A DNA stretch of 64,000 nt from Advenella sp. FME57 (GCF_014897675.1 NZ_JABUXU010000006.1:62001-126000); one strand, 5' to 3'. Numbered from the stretch's first letter, positions 9,352 through 18,908 are shown. Notes: a model not told the origin generated them from the sequence alone. Made by a program: numbers and translations.

Positions 9352-9676
9352 CAGGGCCTTTCTTTATTGAATAACCGGGACTATGTTAATACAAATCGAT
9401 GACGGCACATCCATGGTGCTGTATATGCATCTGTAAATATTGTGTGGATTCCTTATCAATTGTTCCCGCCCATACCCGACCAGCCTCCGGCTTGTATCCA
9501 ATTGCAGCAATTCGATCGCCACAGGGACATGAAACGCTTGCATGGCCGCAGTCCCGCTTTGCTCACCGGGCTCCGCCGCCACCCCAAAGGGCGAGTCTAC
9601 GGCAAAAGGGGCGCGTATCATGTCTGTATCAGGAGACGGGCAACAAAGCTGACATACAGCCTCGGCAAAGTGCCGC
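9352..9676. other. Gap of 325 bp with no recognised gene
   Basis: This lies between the stop of the two-domain glycosyltransferase gene and the start of the acetyltransferase gene, both on the minus strand. It presumably carries the acetyltransferase promoter, but I see no convincing promoter boxes, hairpin or conserved reading frame. Confidence 0.5.
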
Positions 9677-12022
9677 TCAGTGCCTGGCGATGCCGCCAGC
9701 GCCGGTCGCTGTCACACCTGCCGTGGCGGGTTCAGGCGCCACTTGTCGTTCTTGCTCAAGCGCCTGGTAAAAGCCGTCCATCAGATCAGACCATTGCGCA
9801 TTGTACTTAGGCACAAAATCTTGAAGCAGCGACTGGATATGCGCCTTGTTGGCCAGCACGCGCTTCATCCTGACATAGATGGCATAGGCATTATCCACGC
9901 AGGGCTCGACCAAATACCCGGCCAGTTCTTCGGAAATGCCCGAGAAAATATCGCCAGCGGGCCCGACAATGCATGGTACGCCCAGCGCGCTGCATTCGAG
10001 CACCACCATGGGCGAGCATTCGGTATTGGTCACATACAGGTTCAAATCCAGCGACGCCAGCAAGGCGATAAACTGTGGGCGCGGCAATTGTTCATAGGAC
10101 TCCATCCTGCCCAGTTGCCGAAAATCCAGATCCCTGAAGGTAATACGCGGCACATTGGTATGCAGGGTCCAGTTCTCTTGCCCAAGCGTGGCCAGCAACT
10201 GCACAAACGGATTCTTGTACCAGGAACTGACAGCGGAAAAAACGCCGATATGGGCCACCCCATCGTCGGCACGCCGGGTAACGGTAAGCGTGAACTGGCG
10301 ACGCAGATCCGGAATCGGATTGATCAGTCCGAAGCTTTTGATGCCAATCACATTCAGAATTTTTTCCAGGTCAGGCTTGACTGATATCACGCCGTCAATA
10401 ACACGACTGTTATATAACTTGTGCCACAAGTTAAAGTGTTCCAGCTGGCTGGGCTCGACCCATTGCGCCGGCGAACCGTGCCACAGAAAGTACTGCTGAA
10501 TCTGCGGGCCACGTTCGCGGACTTTTTTCGCCATGGTCAGATGAATGACAGACCCCCCACTATAGATAATCTGCGTGGGCGAATTCTCAAGCAGCGTGTC
10601 GACCGCCATATCCAACTGCGGATGATTGGCCACCTCCGGGTATTCGTCATCAAAATAAGGAAATCGGAATCGCCCATCGTCAAACAGGCTTTCAGTAGAC
10701 GCGGCCACGCCCTTCCACATGGGCGCGTAGACCACCACAGGTCTTTCCGGACTGCGCTGCTCAAGCGTAGCCTTGTAAGCCTTCTCTACAGTCTCATATT
10801 GAGCTGCGCGGTCAACCGCGTTGGCGCCAAATATTGACCTGCTGTTGCCATGCAAAAGGCGGTTATACCAAACGGCAGCTTTGGGAAACAAGCGGTCAAT
10901 TGTCCGCACCAGCCCCGCGCGCTTGAGAAAAAAAACAAATGTTCTGGCGCCGTTGACGGCATATTGTCGCAAAACACTGCGGTTGATGCTGTAGCTCTGC
11001 TGGCGGGTGGCCACCGGTATCGTCCTGGCAGCCGCCGCCTGTAGAAATTGCAACCATTGGGCCCTGAGCGGGCCTGTGGCGGCAAACTGTTCGTGGAATG
11101 CCTGCAGGTTGGCCTGTTTCATCGCAGAAATTCGATCCCGTGACTGGACCAGCGCCTTGAGCGTCGTATAAAACTGCTCGGCGCTTCGCTCGATCACAGT
11201 CTCTTGCAGATATTCGGCGGGTAGCACTTCCCTGGCAATGCCGACAGGCGTGGAGACAACGGCGACGCCAAGACTCATGGCTTCGATCAGCGTGAGCGGC
11301 GTTCCTTCCGCCAGAGACGCAACCAAAAGAATATCCTGCTGCGCCAGCGTCGCCAGCACTTCATCGCGTGATCGCTTCTGCTGTGCCGAATCGATCACAG
11401 TCAGCTCAACCGGAAAACCTTCCTGTTTGAGCCGCTCGACTGCCGGTCTAATAATCGACTCCAGCCCCTTGTAGTCGCGATAACCCGCGTACTCACCCCA
11501 TTTGGAGTTGCCGGTCCACATGATTTTGATGGGGCCGCCGGCAGCAACCGGCGCTGCCTGGCCGCCAGATACCCCCGCCTGACTGATCGGCCAGTCGATG
11601 AGAACACCGTCGGGTCTGGCGAAGAAATCCTGGCTGTCATAAATCTGTTTGAGATCGGCATTGGTTACGAAGTAGCCATTCACGAAATCAAACACCAATT
11701 TTCGCTCGATCAGTTCATCGGTCGAGTGGTAAAGATAGTCCGGAATATGCGTCGTAACGACAAGACCATTCAGGTGCACCGCCGCTTTGGATTTTGCTCC
11801 TACAGTTTCAAAAATGACCTTCAGGTGTTCCCGGAAAAAAAAGTGCACATGCGTAATACCATCATCTGCCATTTTCTGCAGAAGATGAGAGGCAATCGGA
11901 TAATCAGCCCAGTAATACAGACTGACCTCGTAATCATCCGACAGTTGCTGCTTTACATGACTGGCAATAATGTCAAATGCCCAGCCCTGTATATCAACGA
12001 TAAACGCCAGCTTCTTTTTCAT
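9677..12022 (-). CDS. Two-domain glycosyltransferase (tandem GT-B/GT4-like)
   Basis: A 781-residue protein with two glycosyltransferase halves. The first (about residues 1-320) ends in a GT4-type donor site, ASLAEGTPLTLIEAMSLGVAVVSTP. A basic linker follows (about 335-400), then a second half (about 400-770) with LYVTNTECSPMVVLECSALG, again an EX7E-like region. It probably adds two sugars, or polymerises a repeat, in the cytoplasm before export. The frame is open to a TTG at 12046, but the ATG at 12022 (MKKKLAFIV) gives a natural N-terminus. It lies immediately downstream of the ABC exporter genes, so it is probably in the same operon. No homologue of known specificity was recognised. Confidence 0.75.
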   Translation of the reverse strand: MKKKLAFIVDIQGWAFDIIASHVKQQLSDDYEVSLYYWADYPIASHLLQKMADDGITHVHFFFREHLKVIFETVGAKSKAAVHLNGLVVTTHIPDYLYHSTDELIERKLVFDFVNGYFVTNADLKQIYDSQDFFARPDGVLIDWPISQAGVSGGQAAPVAAGGPIKIMWTGNSKWGEYAGYRDYKGLESIIRPAVERLKQEGFPVELTVIDSAQQKRSRDEVLATLAQQDILLVASLAEGTPLTLIEAMSLGVAVVSTPVGIAREVLPAEYLQETVIERSAEQFYTTLKALVQSRDRISAMKQANLQAFHEQFAATGPLRAQWLQFLQAAAARTIPVATRQQSYSINRSVLRQYAVNGARTFVFFLKRAGLVRTIDRLFPKAAVWYNRLLHGNSRSIFGANAVDRAAQYETVEKAYKATLEQRSPERPVVVYAPMWKGVAASTESLFDDGRFRFPYFDDEYPEVANHPQLDMAVDTLLENSPTQIIYSGGSVIHLTMAKKVRERGPQIQQYFLWHGSPAQWVEPSQLEHFNLWHKLYNSRVIDGVISVKPDLEKILNVIGIKSFGLINPIPDLRRQFTLTVTRRADDGVAHIGVFSAVSSWYKNPFVQLLATLGQENWTLHTNVPRITFRDLDFRQLGRMESYEQLPRPQFIALLASLDLNLYVTNTECSPMVVLECSALGVPCIVGPAGDIFSGISEELAGYLVEPCVDNAYAIYVRMKRVLANKAHIQSLLQDFVPKYNAQWSDLMDGFYQALEQERQVAPEPATAGVTATGAGGIARH

Positions 12023-12042
12023 ATCTGTCCCGGGCCGCACAT

Positions 12043-12789
12043 TCAAAACGACTGCTCGTAGGCCGAAATCACTTCCTCTACCGGTCCCACCATCATTTGT
12101 TTGCCGGCATCAAGCCAGATCGCCTTGTTGCACATATCACGGATGACCTGGTTCGAATGCGAGGCGACAAAAACGATCTTGGCACGCTGTTGAAATTCCT
12201 TGAGTCGTTTGTTGGCCTTTTCCAGAAATGCAGCGTCACCAACACCAATCACTTCATCGAGCAGCAGAATTTCCGGGTCGAGTGCCGTTGAAATGGCAAA
12301 TGCCAGGCGGATACGCATACCCGATGAATAGGTGCGGATGGGCAGGTACAGATAATCGTTCAGATCGGTAAATTCGGCGATCTCCTCGGTTTTTTCCTTG
12401 ATCTCGGCTGAGGACATACCCAGCAGCGTACCACGCAGGCGAATATTGTCATAGCCGCTGAGTGTCTCGTCCATACCCAGCCCCATATCGAGCAGCGCCA
12501 CTGCGCGGCCTTTGGTGATCAGGGTACCGTTGGTTGGCTCATAAATGCCTGCCAGCACCCTGAGCAAGGTCGACTTGCCCGCCCCGTTGCGTCCGACCAG
12601 ACCGACCCTGTCGCCGTTGCCAAATTCGAAATGCAGGTCCTGCAGGGCCTTGACCACTGTAATGCCGTGATCGGAGCGCAGACGATCGTTCTTGAGCGAG
12701 CCCAGTACGCGCAGTTTCATGGAACGGCCGCTAAGGTCGTACACCGGCATCTCGACATTAAGATTTTCTGCTTTTATGTATGCGGTCAT
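12043..12789 (-). CDS. Polysaccharide ABC exporter, ATP-binding subunit (Wzt/KpsT-like, short form)
   Basis: A 248-residue ATPase that powers export of a finished lipid-linked polysaccharide across the inner membrane. Walker A is GRNGAGKST, the signature is YSSGM, and Walker B is ILLLDEV followed by IGVGD, typical of the Wzt/TagH/KpsT group. It has the N-terminal extension seen in Wzt but stops right after the nucleotide-binding domain. The C-terminal carbohydrate-binding domain of large Wzt proteins (about 400 residues or more) is missing, so export should not depend on recognition of a terminal cap (inference). It lies 2 bp after the permease gene and just upstream of the two-domain glycosyltransferase. 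Confidence 0.93.
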   Translation of the reverse strand: MTAYIKAENLNVEMPVYDLSGRSMKLRVLGSLKNDRLRSDHGITVVKALQDLHFEFGNGDRVGLVGRNGAGKSTLLRVLAGIYEPTNGTLITKGRAVALLDMGLGMDETLSGYDNIRLRGTLLGMSSAEIKEKTEEIAEFTDLNDYLYLPIRTYSSGMRIRLAFAISTALDPEILLLDEVIGVGDAAFLEKANKRLKEFQQRAKIVFVASHSNQVIRDMCNKAIWLDAGKQMMVGPVEEVISAYEQSF

Positions 12790-12791
12790 GA

Positions 12792-13601
12792 TTACACCCA
12801 GAAAGGAACGCGGGCACGGTAACGCCCGTGCATAAAAATAGCCAATATGGTTCCGGCCACCGCCATCACCAGGCAGACAACCCAGTTTTCAATACTGGGA
12901 TATTCGCCCAGCAGCGGCGAACGGATGATTTCGATCAGATGCGCGAACGGGTTCAAATCAATGATCCATGGATACTTGTCGAGCATCTCCTTTTTGAACA
13001 AAATAGGCGTGACATAAAAGATGACCTGCAAAATACTGATGACAATCTGCGGGACATCACGAAAACGAGCGCAGACCAGAGAAGCTACTGTGCAAATCCA
13101 CCACAGGTTCCACAGCAGCAACAGCATGCCCAGGACAAACAAGTGCAAGGTGTGCCAGAACGAAATCTGAAAGCCGATCAGCACCAGTACGACGATTACG
13201 AAGTTGTGCGCCAATACGATCAGATTGCGCCAGATTGTCTGCAGAATGAAAATGGATCGGGGCAGCGATATCTGCTTCAGATAATTGGTCGAGGCAATAT
13301 AGGTATTGCAACCATCGGTAATAGTCAGCGATATAAAAGACCAGATCACCAGTCCAATAGCCAGCATCGGCAGGTAATCGCGCAGATTCATCTTGAACAG
13401 CGCACCGTAGATCACGCCCAACGCGGCAACCATGACGCCCATACTGATGGTCAGCCAGAATGGCCCGATTTTCGAGCGGTTATAGCGCTGCTTGATTTCA
13501 AGCCAGGCCAGAAGCATCCAAATGTGGTGATGCTGAAGGCCCGCGCGGATATCGCTCAGACCCCGATTGATATTGAACAAAAACATGTAATGTAAACTCA
13601 T
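12792..13601 (-). CDS. Polysaccharide ABC exporter, permease subunit (Wzm-like, ABC-2 family)
   Basis: An integral membrane subunit of about 269 residues with six hydrophobic segments. It forms the channel that works with the adjacent ATPase. The N-terminal HIWMLLAWLEIKQRYNRSKIGPFW is the characteristic Wzm amphipathic coupling region. The late PWIIDLNPFAHLIEIIRSPLLG is also typical of ABC-2 polysaccharide permeases. The frame is open to 13709, but the extension is not family-like. I prefer the ATG at 13601; the ATG at 13586, with GGATGAG upstream, is an alternative. It is probably the first gene of an exporter operon. Confidence 0.9.
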   Translation of the reverse strand: MSLHYMFLFNINRGLSDIRAGLQHHHIWMLLAWLEIKQRYNRSKIGPFWLTISMGVMVAALGVIYGALFKMNLRDYLPMLAIGLVIWSFISLTITDGCNTYIASTNYLKQISLPRSIFILQTIWRNLIVLAHNFVIVVLVLIGFQISFWHTLHLFVLGMLLLLWNLWWICTVASLVCARFRDVPQIVISILQVIFYVTPILFKKEMLDKYPWIIDLNPFAHLIEIIRSPLLGEYPSIENWVVCLVMAVAGTILAIFMHGRYRARVPFWV

Positions 13602-13922
13602 CCAAAAAAAGCCAGATTCGCCATCTGTCGTGCCGAATTGCCTGACGATGGGCGCTGCAGGCCATTTGCCCGCCAGCGGAATTATTATCTGTACAGATAT
13701 GCGCCGCAAGTGCGATGACGCCGTGCGAACATCTCAGCCTGCACGGCCAGACGCGCAAAGCGCATCCTGAGCGCTGACAGGGATGGATTTTACAATAGGT
13801 CCCCCTAATAACGTAAAACCCATGCGCAGTGCAGCAAATATTGGGGCCGTACTGATTACAGCAGGTTTCAGCCCCCAGCGCCACCCCGTGCACGCACCTG
13901 AATTCTTACAATATGCTGACAA
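13602..13922. other. Gap of 321 bp upstream of the ABC exporter operon
   Basis: This lies between the stop of the GT-C candidate gene and the permease start, all on the minus strand. It likely holds the exporter promoter. I recognise no gene, strong hairpin or clear -35/-10 pair. Confidence 0.5.
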
Positions 13923-15212
13923 CTATCCGGCAATATGCCAGCGTTGCCGGGCGAATCCGACCAAAAGCAGGAAGACAGCGAGCGAGCCCGCTACGATACT
14001 CCAGTAGTAATACCGGAAAAAAGGCGCGTTCGCTACCAACAAATAGGACATCAGGTTGATACCCGCCGATAATGACAAGGCAAGGGTCACCGCGCGGTGC
14101 GGCAGCCTTGAGGCAACGCTCAGGCAGAACGTGACCGCCGCCACCGCCAGCCAGAATGCCCCGGTAAAGAATAACGGGACCAGCTGTGCAATCGTATTGA
14201 CATACAGGCCCAGCATATGACGTATGCCATTGGTCTGGCTGCTCTGGTAAGAGCTACCGAGCCAGTACCCGTAGCTGGGCTTGTCCAGCTGGAATGGGGG
14301 CGCCAGCGAAAACCCCAGAAAGCGCAGGAAAACTTTGCCGCGAAATTGCAGATACATCCATGGATGATCGCTTACTGCCGCTTTCCAACTGGCCTTGACA
14401 GCCTCATAATTGAGCACATGGCTGTAGCGGAAGATATTGTCGCTTACTGAAACCTGCGAACTGCGAGTCACCGTCGCTAGATCTACCCCCGGCACCAGCG
14501 AATGCTCCATCTGTGTGGACATGTATGCCAGATCATCCACCATAATGACAATTTGCGGCGTGGCTTTGGTGGTATTGAGAAAATGATAATTGAACAGATT
14601 CAGGCACATCAGTTGCGCTATAAAAAACACGCACGACAGGGCGAGCACGCGCGCCCACTTATAGGGAACCCGACGGTTTGCGAACTGTTGCCAAAAATAG
14701 CCTACGATCAGCGGCAGGCAGGAAAACAGCGAGTTATAGCGAATGCCAATGGCAACGAAAATGAACAATGAAAACAGCGCCAAACGGCCGCGTGATGGAG
14801 GTTGAAGCATCACAATGGCCGCCCATAGCAGCGCATAGGCGGTTGTCACATCCTTCCAGATCACACCGGAAAGGTTGATCACGAACGGCAAAAAACCCAG
14901 CAGGTAGACAAATGGCGCGTAGCGATGATCGACACTGCGATTGACGCAGTACAATCCGAACCACAGCAGGAACAGATCAAAAAAAAGAAAGCCTGACGCT
15001 GCCGGAAACACCCGATTCAGTCCCGACCAGAGCCAGGCCATCATGGGCGGATGCCAGTCATTGAAAGACTGGGCATTGGCCTGAGCAAGCTGATCCAGCG
15101 TATCCGGCGTCATGATGCCGGGATAAAAGGCCAGTGCGCACACGATGAAACCCACAACTGCAATCAGGTCCGACCAACGCAGCGGCTTACCGGGAAATGG
15201 CATTTTTATCAT
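13923..15212 (-). CDS. Polytopic membrane protein, candidate GtrC-type (GT-C) periplasmic glycosyltransferase
   Basis: A 429-residue protein with about ten hydrophobic segments and a large periplasmic part around residues 220-310. Its first loop contains TPDTLDQLAQANAQSFNDWHPP. Acidic residues after the first helix are usual catalytic positions in GT-C enzymes (inference). It follows gtrB and gtrA directly, and its ATG overlaps the gtrA stop by 26 bp, so it occupies the place of the variable Gtr transferase that moves the sugar from undecaprenyl phosphate onto the O-antigen. I chose the ATG at 15212 (MIKMPFPGK); a longer start at 15251 would add 13 residues inside gtrA. The sequence itself is not one I recognise, so the function rests on context. 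Confidence 0.55.
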   Translation of the reverse strand: MIKMPFPGKPLRWSDLIAVVGFIVCALAFYPGIMTPDTLDQLAQANAQSFNDWHPPMMAWLWSGLNRVFPAASGFLFFDLFLLWFGLYCVNRSVDHRYAPFVYLLGFLPFVINLSGVIWKDVTTAYALLWAAIVMLQPPSRGRLALFSLFIFVAIGIRYNSLFSCLPLIVGYFWQQFANRRVPYKWARVLALSCVFFIAQLMCLNLFNYHFLNTTKATPQIVIMVDDLAYMSTQMEHSLVPGVDLATVTRSSQVSVSDNIFRYSHVLNYEAVKASWKAAVSDHPWMYLQFRGKVFLRFLGFSLAPPFQLDKPSYGYWLGSSYQSSQTNGIRHMLGLYVNTIAQLVPLFFTGAFWLAVAAVTFCLSVASRLPHRAVTLALSLSAGINLMSYLLVANAPFFRYYYWSIVAGSLAVFLLLVGFARQRWHIAG

Positions 15213-15600
15213 ATTTATACATTCCCAGGCGCAATTGCAGATAATTGACAAACATGCCAGCCAGACTGCCCACCGCGACCCCGAGTACGGGAAACTGGCG
15301 CACGGTGGGCGACCAGGTGATTAGAGCGGCATAGGTCAAATAATTGACCGCGCCACCGGCAAGCATCATCACAAAATATTGCACAAACTCAAGCCAGGGC
15401 GCCTTGTTGGAAGACTTGCTGCGAAAGGTCAGGTTGCGGTTCAATATCCACGTGACGAACACGGCGCAGGGAAAGGAAATGGCCCGGGCCCAGTAATTGC
15501 CCACGCTGTCTCGGAACAGGTACAAAACGGCAGTGTCGGCGACAAACCCTGCCACGCCGACCAGGCCAAAAAGCAGGAACTCCCGCAACAACGGCTTCAT
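15187..15600 (-). CDS. GtrA-family membrane protein (bactoprenol-linked sugar flippase)
   Basis: A 137-residue protein with four hydrophobic helices, the usual GtrA size. FLLFGLVGVAGFVADTAVLYLF and the mid-protein ILNRNLTFRSK are typical of the family. GtrA proteins are thought to flip undecaprenyl-phosphate-linked glucose or another sugar to the periplasm. Its start overlaps the gtrB stop by 4 bp (ATGA), indicating translational coupling, and its end overlaps the next membrane-protein gene. A complete GtrB-GtrA-transferase set is therefore likely. Confidence 0.9.
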   Translation of the reverse strand: MKPLLREFLLFGLVGVAGFVADTAVLYLFRDSVGNYWARAISFPCAVFVTWILNRNLTFRSKSSNKAPWLEFVQYFVMMLAGGAVNYLTYAALITWSPTVRQFPVLGVAVGSLAGMFVNYLQLRLGMYKYDKNAISR

Positions 15601-16553
15601 TGCGGCGTTCTGGAAAAAAGAGGAATGGCCAGGTAGGCAAACCGGCGCATTTCCCGCCGGCTTTTACCAATGGAGTCCAGAATAATGCCGGCCACAAACA
15701 GCTGCATGGCGAAAATAGACAGACCAGTGGCCGCGACCGCCGTGGGCAGCCGGGGCACCAGTCCTGTCTCCAGCCAGGTCAGAAACAGAGGGATGGCCAG
15801 GCCAAGTGCGCTCAACGCAAAAGCGGCAGCCAGAATGGACAAACACGCCAGTGGCCGCTCGAACATATATAAACGCACAATGGTCCGGGCAATACGAATG
15901 CCGTCCTTATAGGTACACAACTTGCTGTCCGACCCTTCGGGTCGCGCACCGTAAGGTGTAGCCATCTCGCCATAGGGCATGGCGTTTTCCAGCGCATGTA
16001 CGGTCAGTTCGGTCTCAATCTCAAAACCAGAGGATAGGCTGGGGAAGGATTTGGCAAACCGCCGGGAAAAAACCCGGTAGCCGGAAAGCATATCGGTGAA
16101 CTGCCCGCCGAATATCTGCATAACCGAGCCGGTCAGCATACGGTTGCCGAATCGGTGGCCCTTGCGGTAGTTGGCGTTTGCGCCTTCATCAACACGACAC
16201 CCCACCAGCATATCCAGATGCTCGTCCAGCAATTTTTCGACCATGGCCGGAGCCGACGGCGCGTGGTAGGTTGCATCGCCATCGACCATGATATAGATAT
16301 CGGCCTGCGCGTCGGCAAACATGCGCCGAACCACGTTGCCCTTGCCTTTTTCCTTGACATGAAACACGTGCGCCCCGGCTGCCCGGGCCACTTCAGCTGT
16401 GTTGTCCTGGGAATTATTATCAAAAACATAGATCTGCGCCTGGGGGAGTGCTGCCGCGAAATTGCTGATGACAGTACTGATGGCAGCCGCTTCGTTATAG
16501 CACGGTACAATGACCGCGATTGTCGGGAAAGTGTGTTCTTTCATGGTCGCCAC
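15597..16553 (-). CDS. GtrB-like bactoprenol glycosyltransferase (GT2, DPM1 family)
   Basis: A 318-residue enzyme that should transfer a sugar from a nucleotide donor to undecaprenyl phosphate at the inner membrane. It has an N-terminal GT-A domain (VIVPCYNEAAAI; DGDATYHAP as the DxD-type metal site) and two C-terminal membrane helices (about residues 232-255 and 268-292), as in GtrB. I chose GTG at 16553 because AGGA lies 9 bp upstream. An ATG three codons later (16544) is the alternative and has a weaker site. It is the first gene of the gtr-like set and is divergent from the GT2 gene at 16.8 kb. Confidence 0.88.
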   Translation of the reverse strand: MATMKEHTFPTIAVIVPCYNEAAAISTVISNFAAALPQAQIYVFDNNSQDNTAEVARAAGAHVFHVKEKGKGNVVRRMFADAQADIYIMVDGDATYHAPSAPAMVEKLLDEHLDMLVGCRVDEGANANYRKGHRFGNRMLTGSVMQIFGGQFTDMLSGYRVFSRRFAKSFPSLSSGFEIETELTVHALENAMPYGEMATPYGARPEGSDSKLCTYKDGIRIARTIVRLYMFERPLACLSILAAAFALSALGLAIPLFLTWLETGLVPRLPTAVAATGLSIFAMQLFVAGIILDSIGKSRREMRRFAYLAIPLFSRTPQ

Positions 16554-16815
16554 TGACTAATGTCCTTTTGGATTGATCATGCGAACTGCACATCGGCGCC
16601 CGTGGCTTTATCTGTCCAGGATTCCGAGCTCGCGTACATTGCCCTGCCCGATGGCGGGCCGAACCAATTTTTGTGCGCTGCCCCAATCACAACGATGGTG
16701 CAGTACAAAATTTACACCCAGATACACTTGTTCTGTTTATAGCATAATAGCGGGGTATCCGGTCTGAAAAATACGATTCCTGTTGTACGCTTACGATTTT
16801 GACATCGCGACCGCA

Positions 16816-17646
16816 ATGACACATTCGATTCCCTTTTCGCTGCTGATGGCTGTATATAAAAATGACAGTCCCGATTTTCTGGCGCAAGCGCTGGACAGTG
16901 TCGTTGCTAATACCTGTCAGCCAGCTCAGGTCGTCGTGGTCAGGGATGGGCCGGTCACTCCGGAGCTCGAACGCGTACTTCAGCAATATTCAGAACACCT
17001 CGCGCTTGATCTGGTCTCGTTGCCGGTGAACCAGGGCCTGGGGCCGGCGCTTAATGCCGGGGTCCTGGCGTGTCGGGAAGAATGGATTGCCCGCTTTGAC
17101 AGCGACGACATCTGCAGTCCGACCCGTTTTGAGGAGCAACTGACCTATATTGCGTCGCATCCGGAAACTGGCCTGCTGGGCGGCCAGATTCAGGAATTCG
17201 AAACGCATCGGGAACACACGTACGCTTCCCGTATTGTGCCAGTGGAGCAGGCAGCGATTTTCCGATTCGCCAAAACACGCAATCCGTTCAATCACATGAC
17301 GGTCATGTTCAGAAAATCTGCCGTGCTTACCGCCGGCAACTATCAGAATGATCCGCTTTATGAAGACTATGCACTATGGATACGCATGATCATGCAGGCG
17401 CAGAAGGTCGCCAATCTGCCCGCTGTACTCGTATATGCGCGGGCTGGCAATAATATGTTTCGCCGCCGTGGGGGCTGGAAATATGCCTGGAACGAAACGC
17501 GCTTCCAATATGGGTTCTACCGTAAAGGATTCCTCTCCCTTCCACAGCTGGCAATCAATATTGCCACCCGGGTGCCCGTACGCCTGGTGCCGAACCAGGC
17601 CAGGGCTTTTATCTATCGGCATATATTGCGCCGACCGAACCAGTAG
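16816..17646 (+). CDS. GT2-family glycosyltransferase
   Basis: A 276-residue single-domain GT-A glycosyltransferase. Family signs are SLLMAVYKNDSPDFLAQALDSV at the start, VVVVRDGP, the metal-binding region RFDSDD, and EDYALWIRM near the acceptor-site ED motif. It resembles the putative family-2 transferases of amylovoran or O-antigen clusters. The frame is open from a TTG at 16783, but the ATG at 16816 (MTHSIPFSLLMAVY) fits the family. It ends only 2 bp from the stop of the convergent pyruvyltransferase-family gene. Donor and acceptor are unknown. Confidence 0.85.
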   Translation: MTHSIPFSLLMAVYKNDSPDFLAQALDSVVANTCQPAQVVVVRDGPVTPELERVLQQYSEHLALDLVSLPVNQGLGPALNAGVLACREEWIARFDSDDICSPTRFEEQLTYIASHPETGLLGGQIQEFETHREHTYASRIVPVEQAAIFRFAKTRNPFNHMTVMFRKSAVLTAGNYQNDPLYEDYALWIRMIMQAQKVANLPAVLVYARAGNNMFRRRGGWKYAWNETRFQYGFYRKGFLSLPQLAINIATRVPVRLVPNQARAFIYRHILRRPNQ

Positions 17647-17648
17647 CG

Positions 17649-18908
17649 TTATTTAAGGACGCCAAGCTGGCGCAGGATGCGTCCGCCGGCGGACCGCAAT
17701 TTTCGCAAGGCAGGGCCTGTGTGTTCATTCTCATACAATCGGTTATAGCGCACCCACAGGCGATAGCCTCGTGAATCCAGAAAAGCCTGCTGCTGTGCAG
17801 TGGGTCGGTCTTCACTCAAATCTTCCAATTGCCTGGAAAGCGCGTCAAGCCGGTAAGCATAATTGAGATTTCTATCCCTTGTGTCTTGGAGTTCTTCATT
17901 CAGCATACGATGCCTGTCTGTCAGACTGATCAACGACTCATTGAGCGCAGCAATGTCGGTCGCAGCATGTTCAATGACTTGCAGATCCTGCGGATCCCGG
18001 ACGCGCGATACACTGCCAGGCTCCTCGCTCTGGTCGGGTTTGCTGTCGGTGAAGGTCACATTCGAAAACCGTGAAAGGGAATAATCATAGACTGCCCTGT
18101 TCTTGAAATATCCGCTTGGATGCATGGTCACTTCGCAGCCCATCAAGGTACCCAGGATCGACATATGCAGCCTATCGGAATGAATTTGCTCAAACTGCGA
18201 CATCAATTCGAGCAGCGGAGACAGTCGTCTGATACACATATCCTTGTCAAACCAGGACTGGCTGTTCCACAACAGTGACAAGTCATAATTATGAGTGTAA
18301 TGAGCCGCGTTTCTAGCTTCCTCGTCTTCTCGAAACAGATTCAGTCGCCCGCTGCGATGGTCGATCCCGTGCACATTGAATGCCGAAAAATCGGTAGCAA
18401 ATGCCAGATCGTGACAGAGAAACACTCGATCCTGCATGCCACGGATAGCTTTCAGGTGATCGTAGGACACACGCTCCCTGGCAAAGATTGTGATCTGGCT
18501 TGCATATTTTTCGAAGAAAGACTCAAAGCCTTTGACCGTGCTCGGTAAAATCAGCACTTGTCCGCCTTGTGCCAAATAGCCATCCAGTATCTGTGCATAG
18601 TGATTCCAGAGCCCGTCAAGCCAGCCACCGCCGCCACCCACAATAAGATGCTTGGCTTGCGGCAGACTGGAGTCGGTCAGGATATCCTGCATGTTCGGAT
18701 TGATGCCGATTTTTTCAAAAAGATATAAGGTCCCCAGCCCGATCAGGCCATCCCCAAAATTGCCTGCGCTGGGCAAATAAATCGCATCGTTTTCCGCAAA
18801 TTCTTTTAGGTTGCTGATCAGCGGTTCACACCCTGTGACCTCACCCTGAAGTTCAAGTCGTTTTTCGATAATACTGCTTTGTTGTGTGCTACCTGACTGG
18901 TTATTCAT
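17649..18908 (-). CDS. Polysaccharide pyruvyltransferase-family protein with C-terminal coiled-coil tail
   Basis: A 419-residue cytosolic protein. Residues about 40-290 resemble the polysaccharide pyruvyltransferase (CsaB/WcaK) family: PSAGNFGDGLIGLGTLYLFE near the start, HLIVGGGGGWLDGLW, and FARERVSYDHLKAI. The family transfers a ketal pyruvate from phosphoenolpyruvate to a sugar. The last 100 residues are charged and heptad-like (LTDRHRMLNEELQDTRDRN), probably a coiled coil not found in the short family members. Its ATG overlaps the stop of the upstream GT2-GT4 fusion gene by 8 bp, so the two are translationally coupled. Confidence 0.75.
   Translation of the reverse strand: MNNQSGSTQQSSIIEKRLELQGEVTGCEPLISNLKEFAENDAIYLPSAGNFGDGLIGLGTLYLFEKIGINPNMQDILTDSSLPQAKHLIVGGGGGWLDGLWNHYAQILDGYLAQGGQVLILPSTVKGFESFFEKYASQITIFARERVSYDHLKAIRGMQDRVFLCHDLAFATDFSAFNVHGIDHRSGRLNLFREDEEARNAAHYTHNYDLSLLWNSQSWFDKDMCIRRLSPLLELMSQFEQIHSDRLHMSILGTLMGCEVTMHPSGYFKNRAVYDYSLSRFSNVTFTDSKPDQSEEPGSVSRVRDPQDLQVIEHAATDIAALNESLISLTDRHRMLNEELQDTRDRNLNYAYRLDALSRQLEDLSEDRPTAQQQAFLDSRGYRLWVRYNRLYENEHTGPALRKLRSAGGRILRQLGVLK

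Noticed and set aside
13923-16553. Seroconverting prophage carrying gtr genes
   Set aside because: No integrase, attachment site or other phage gene is present around the gtr-like set.
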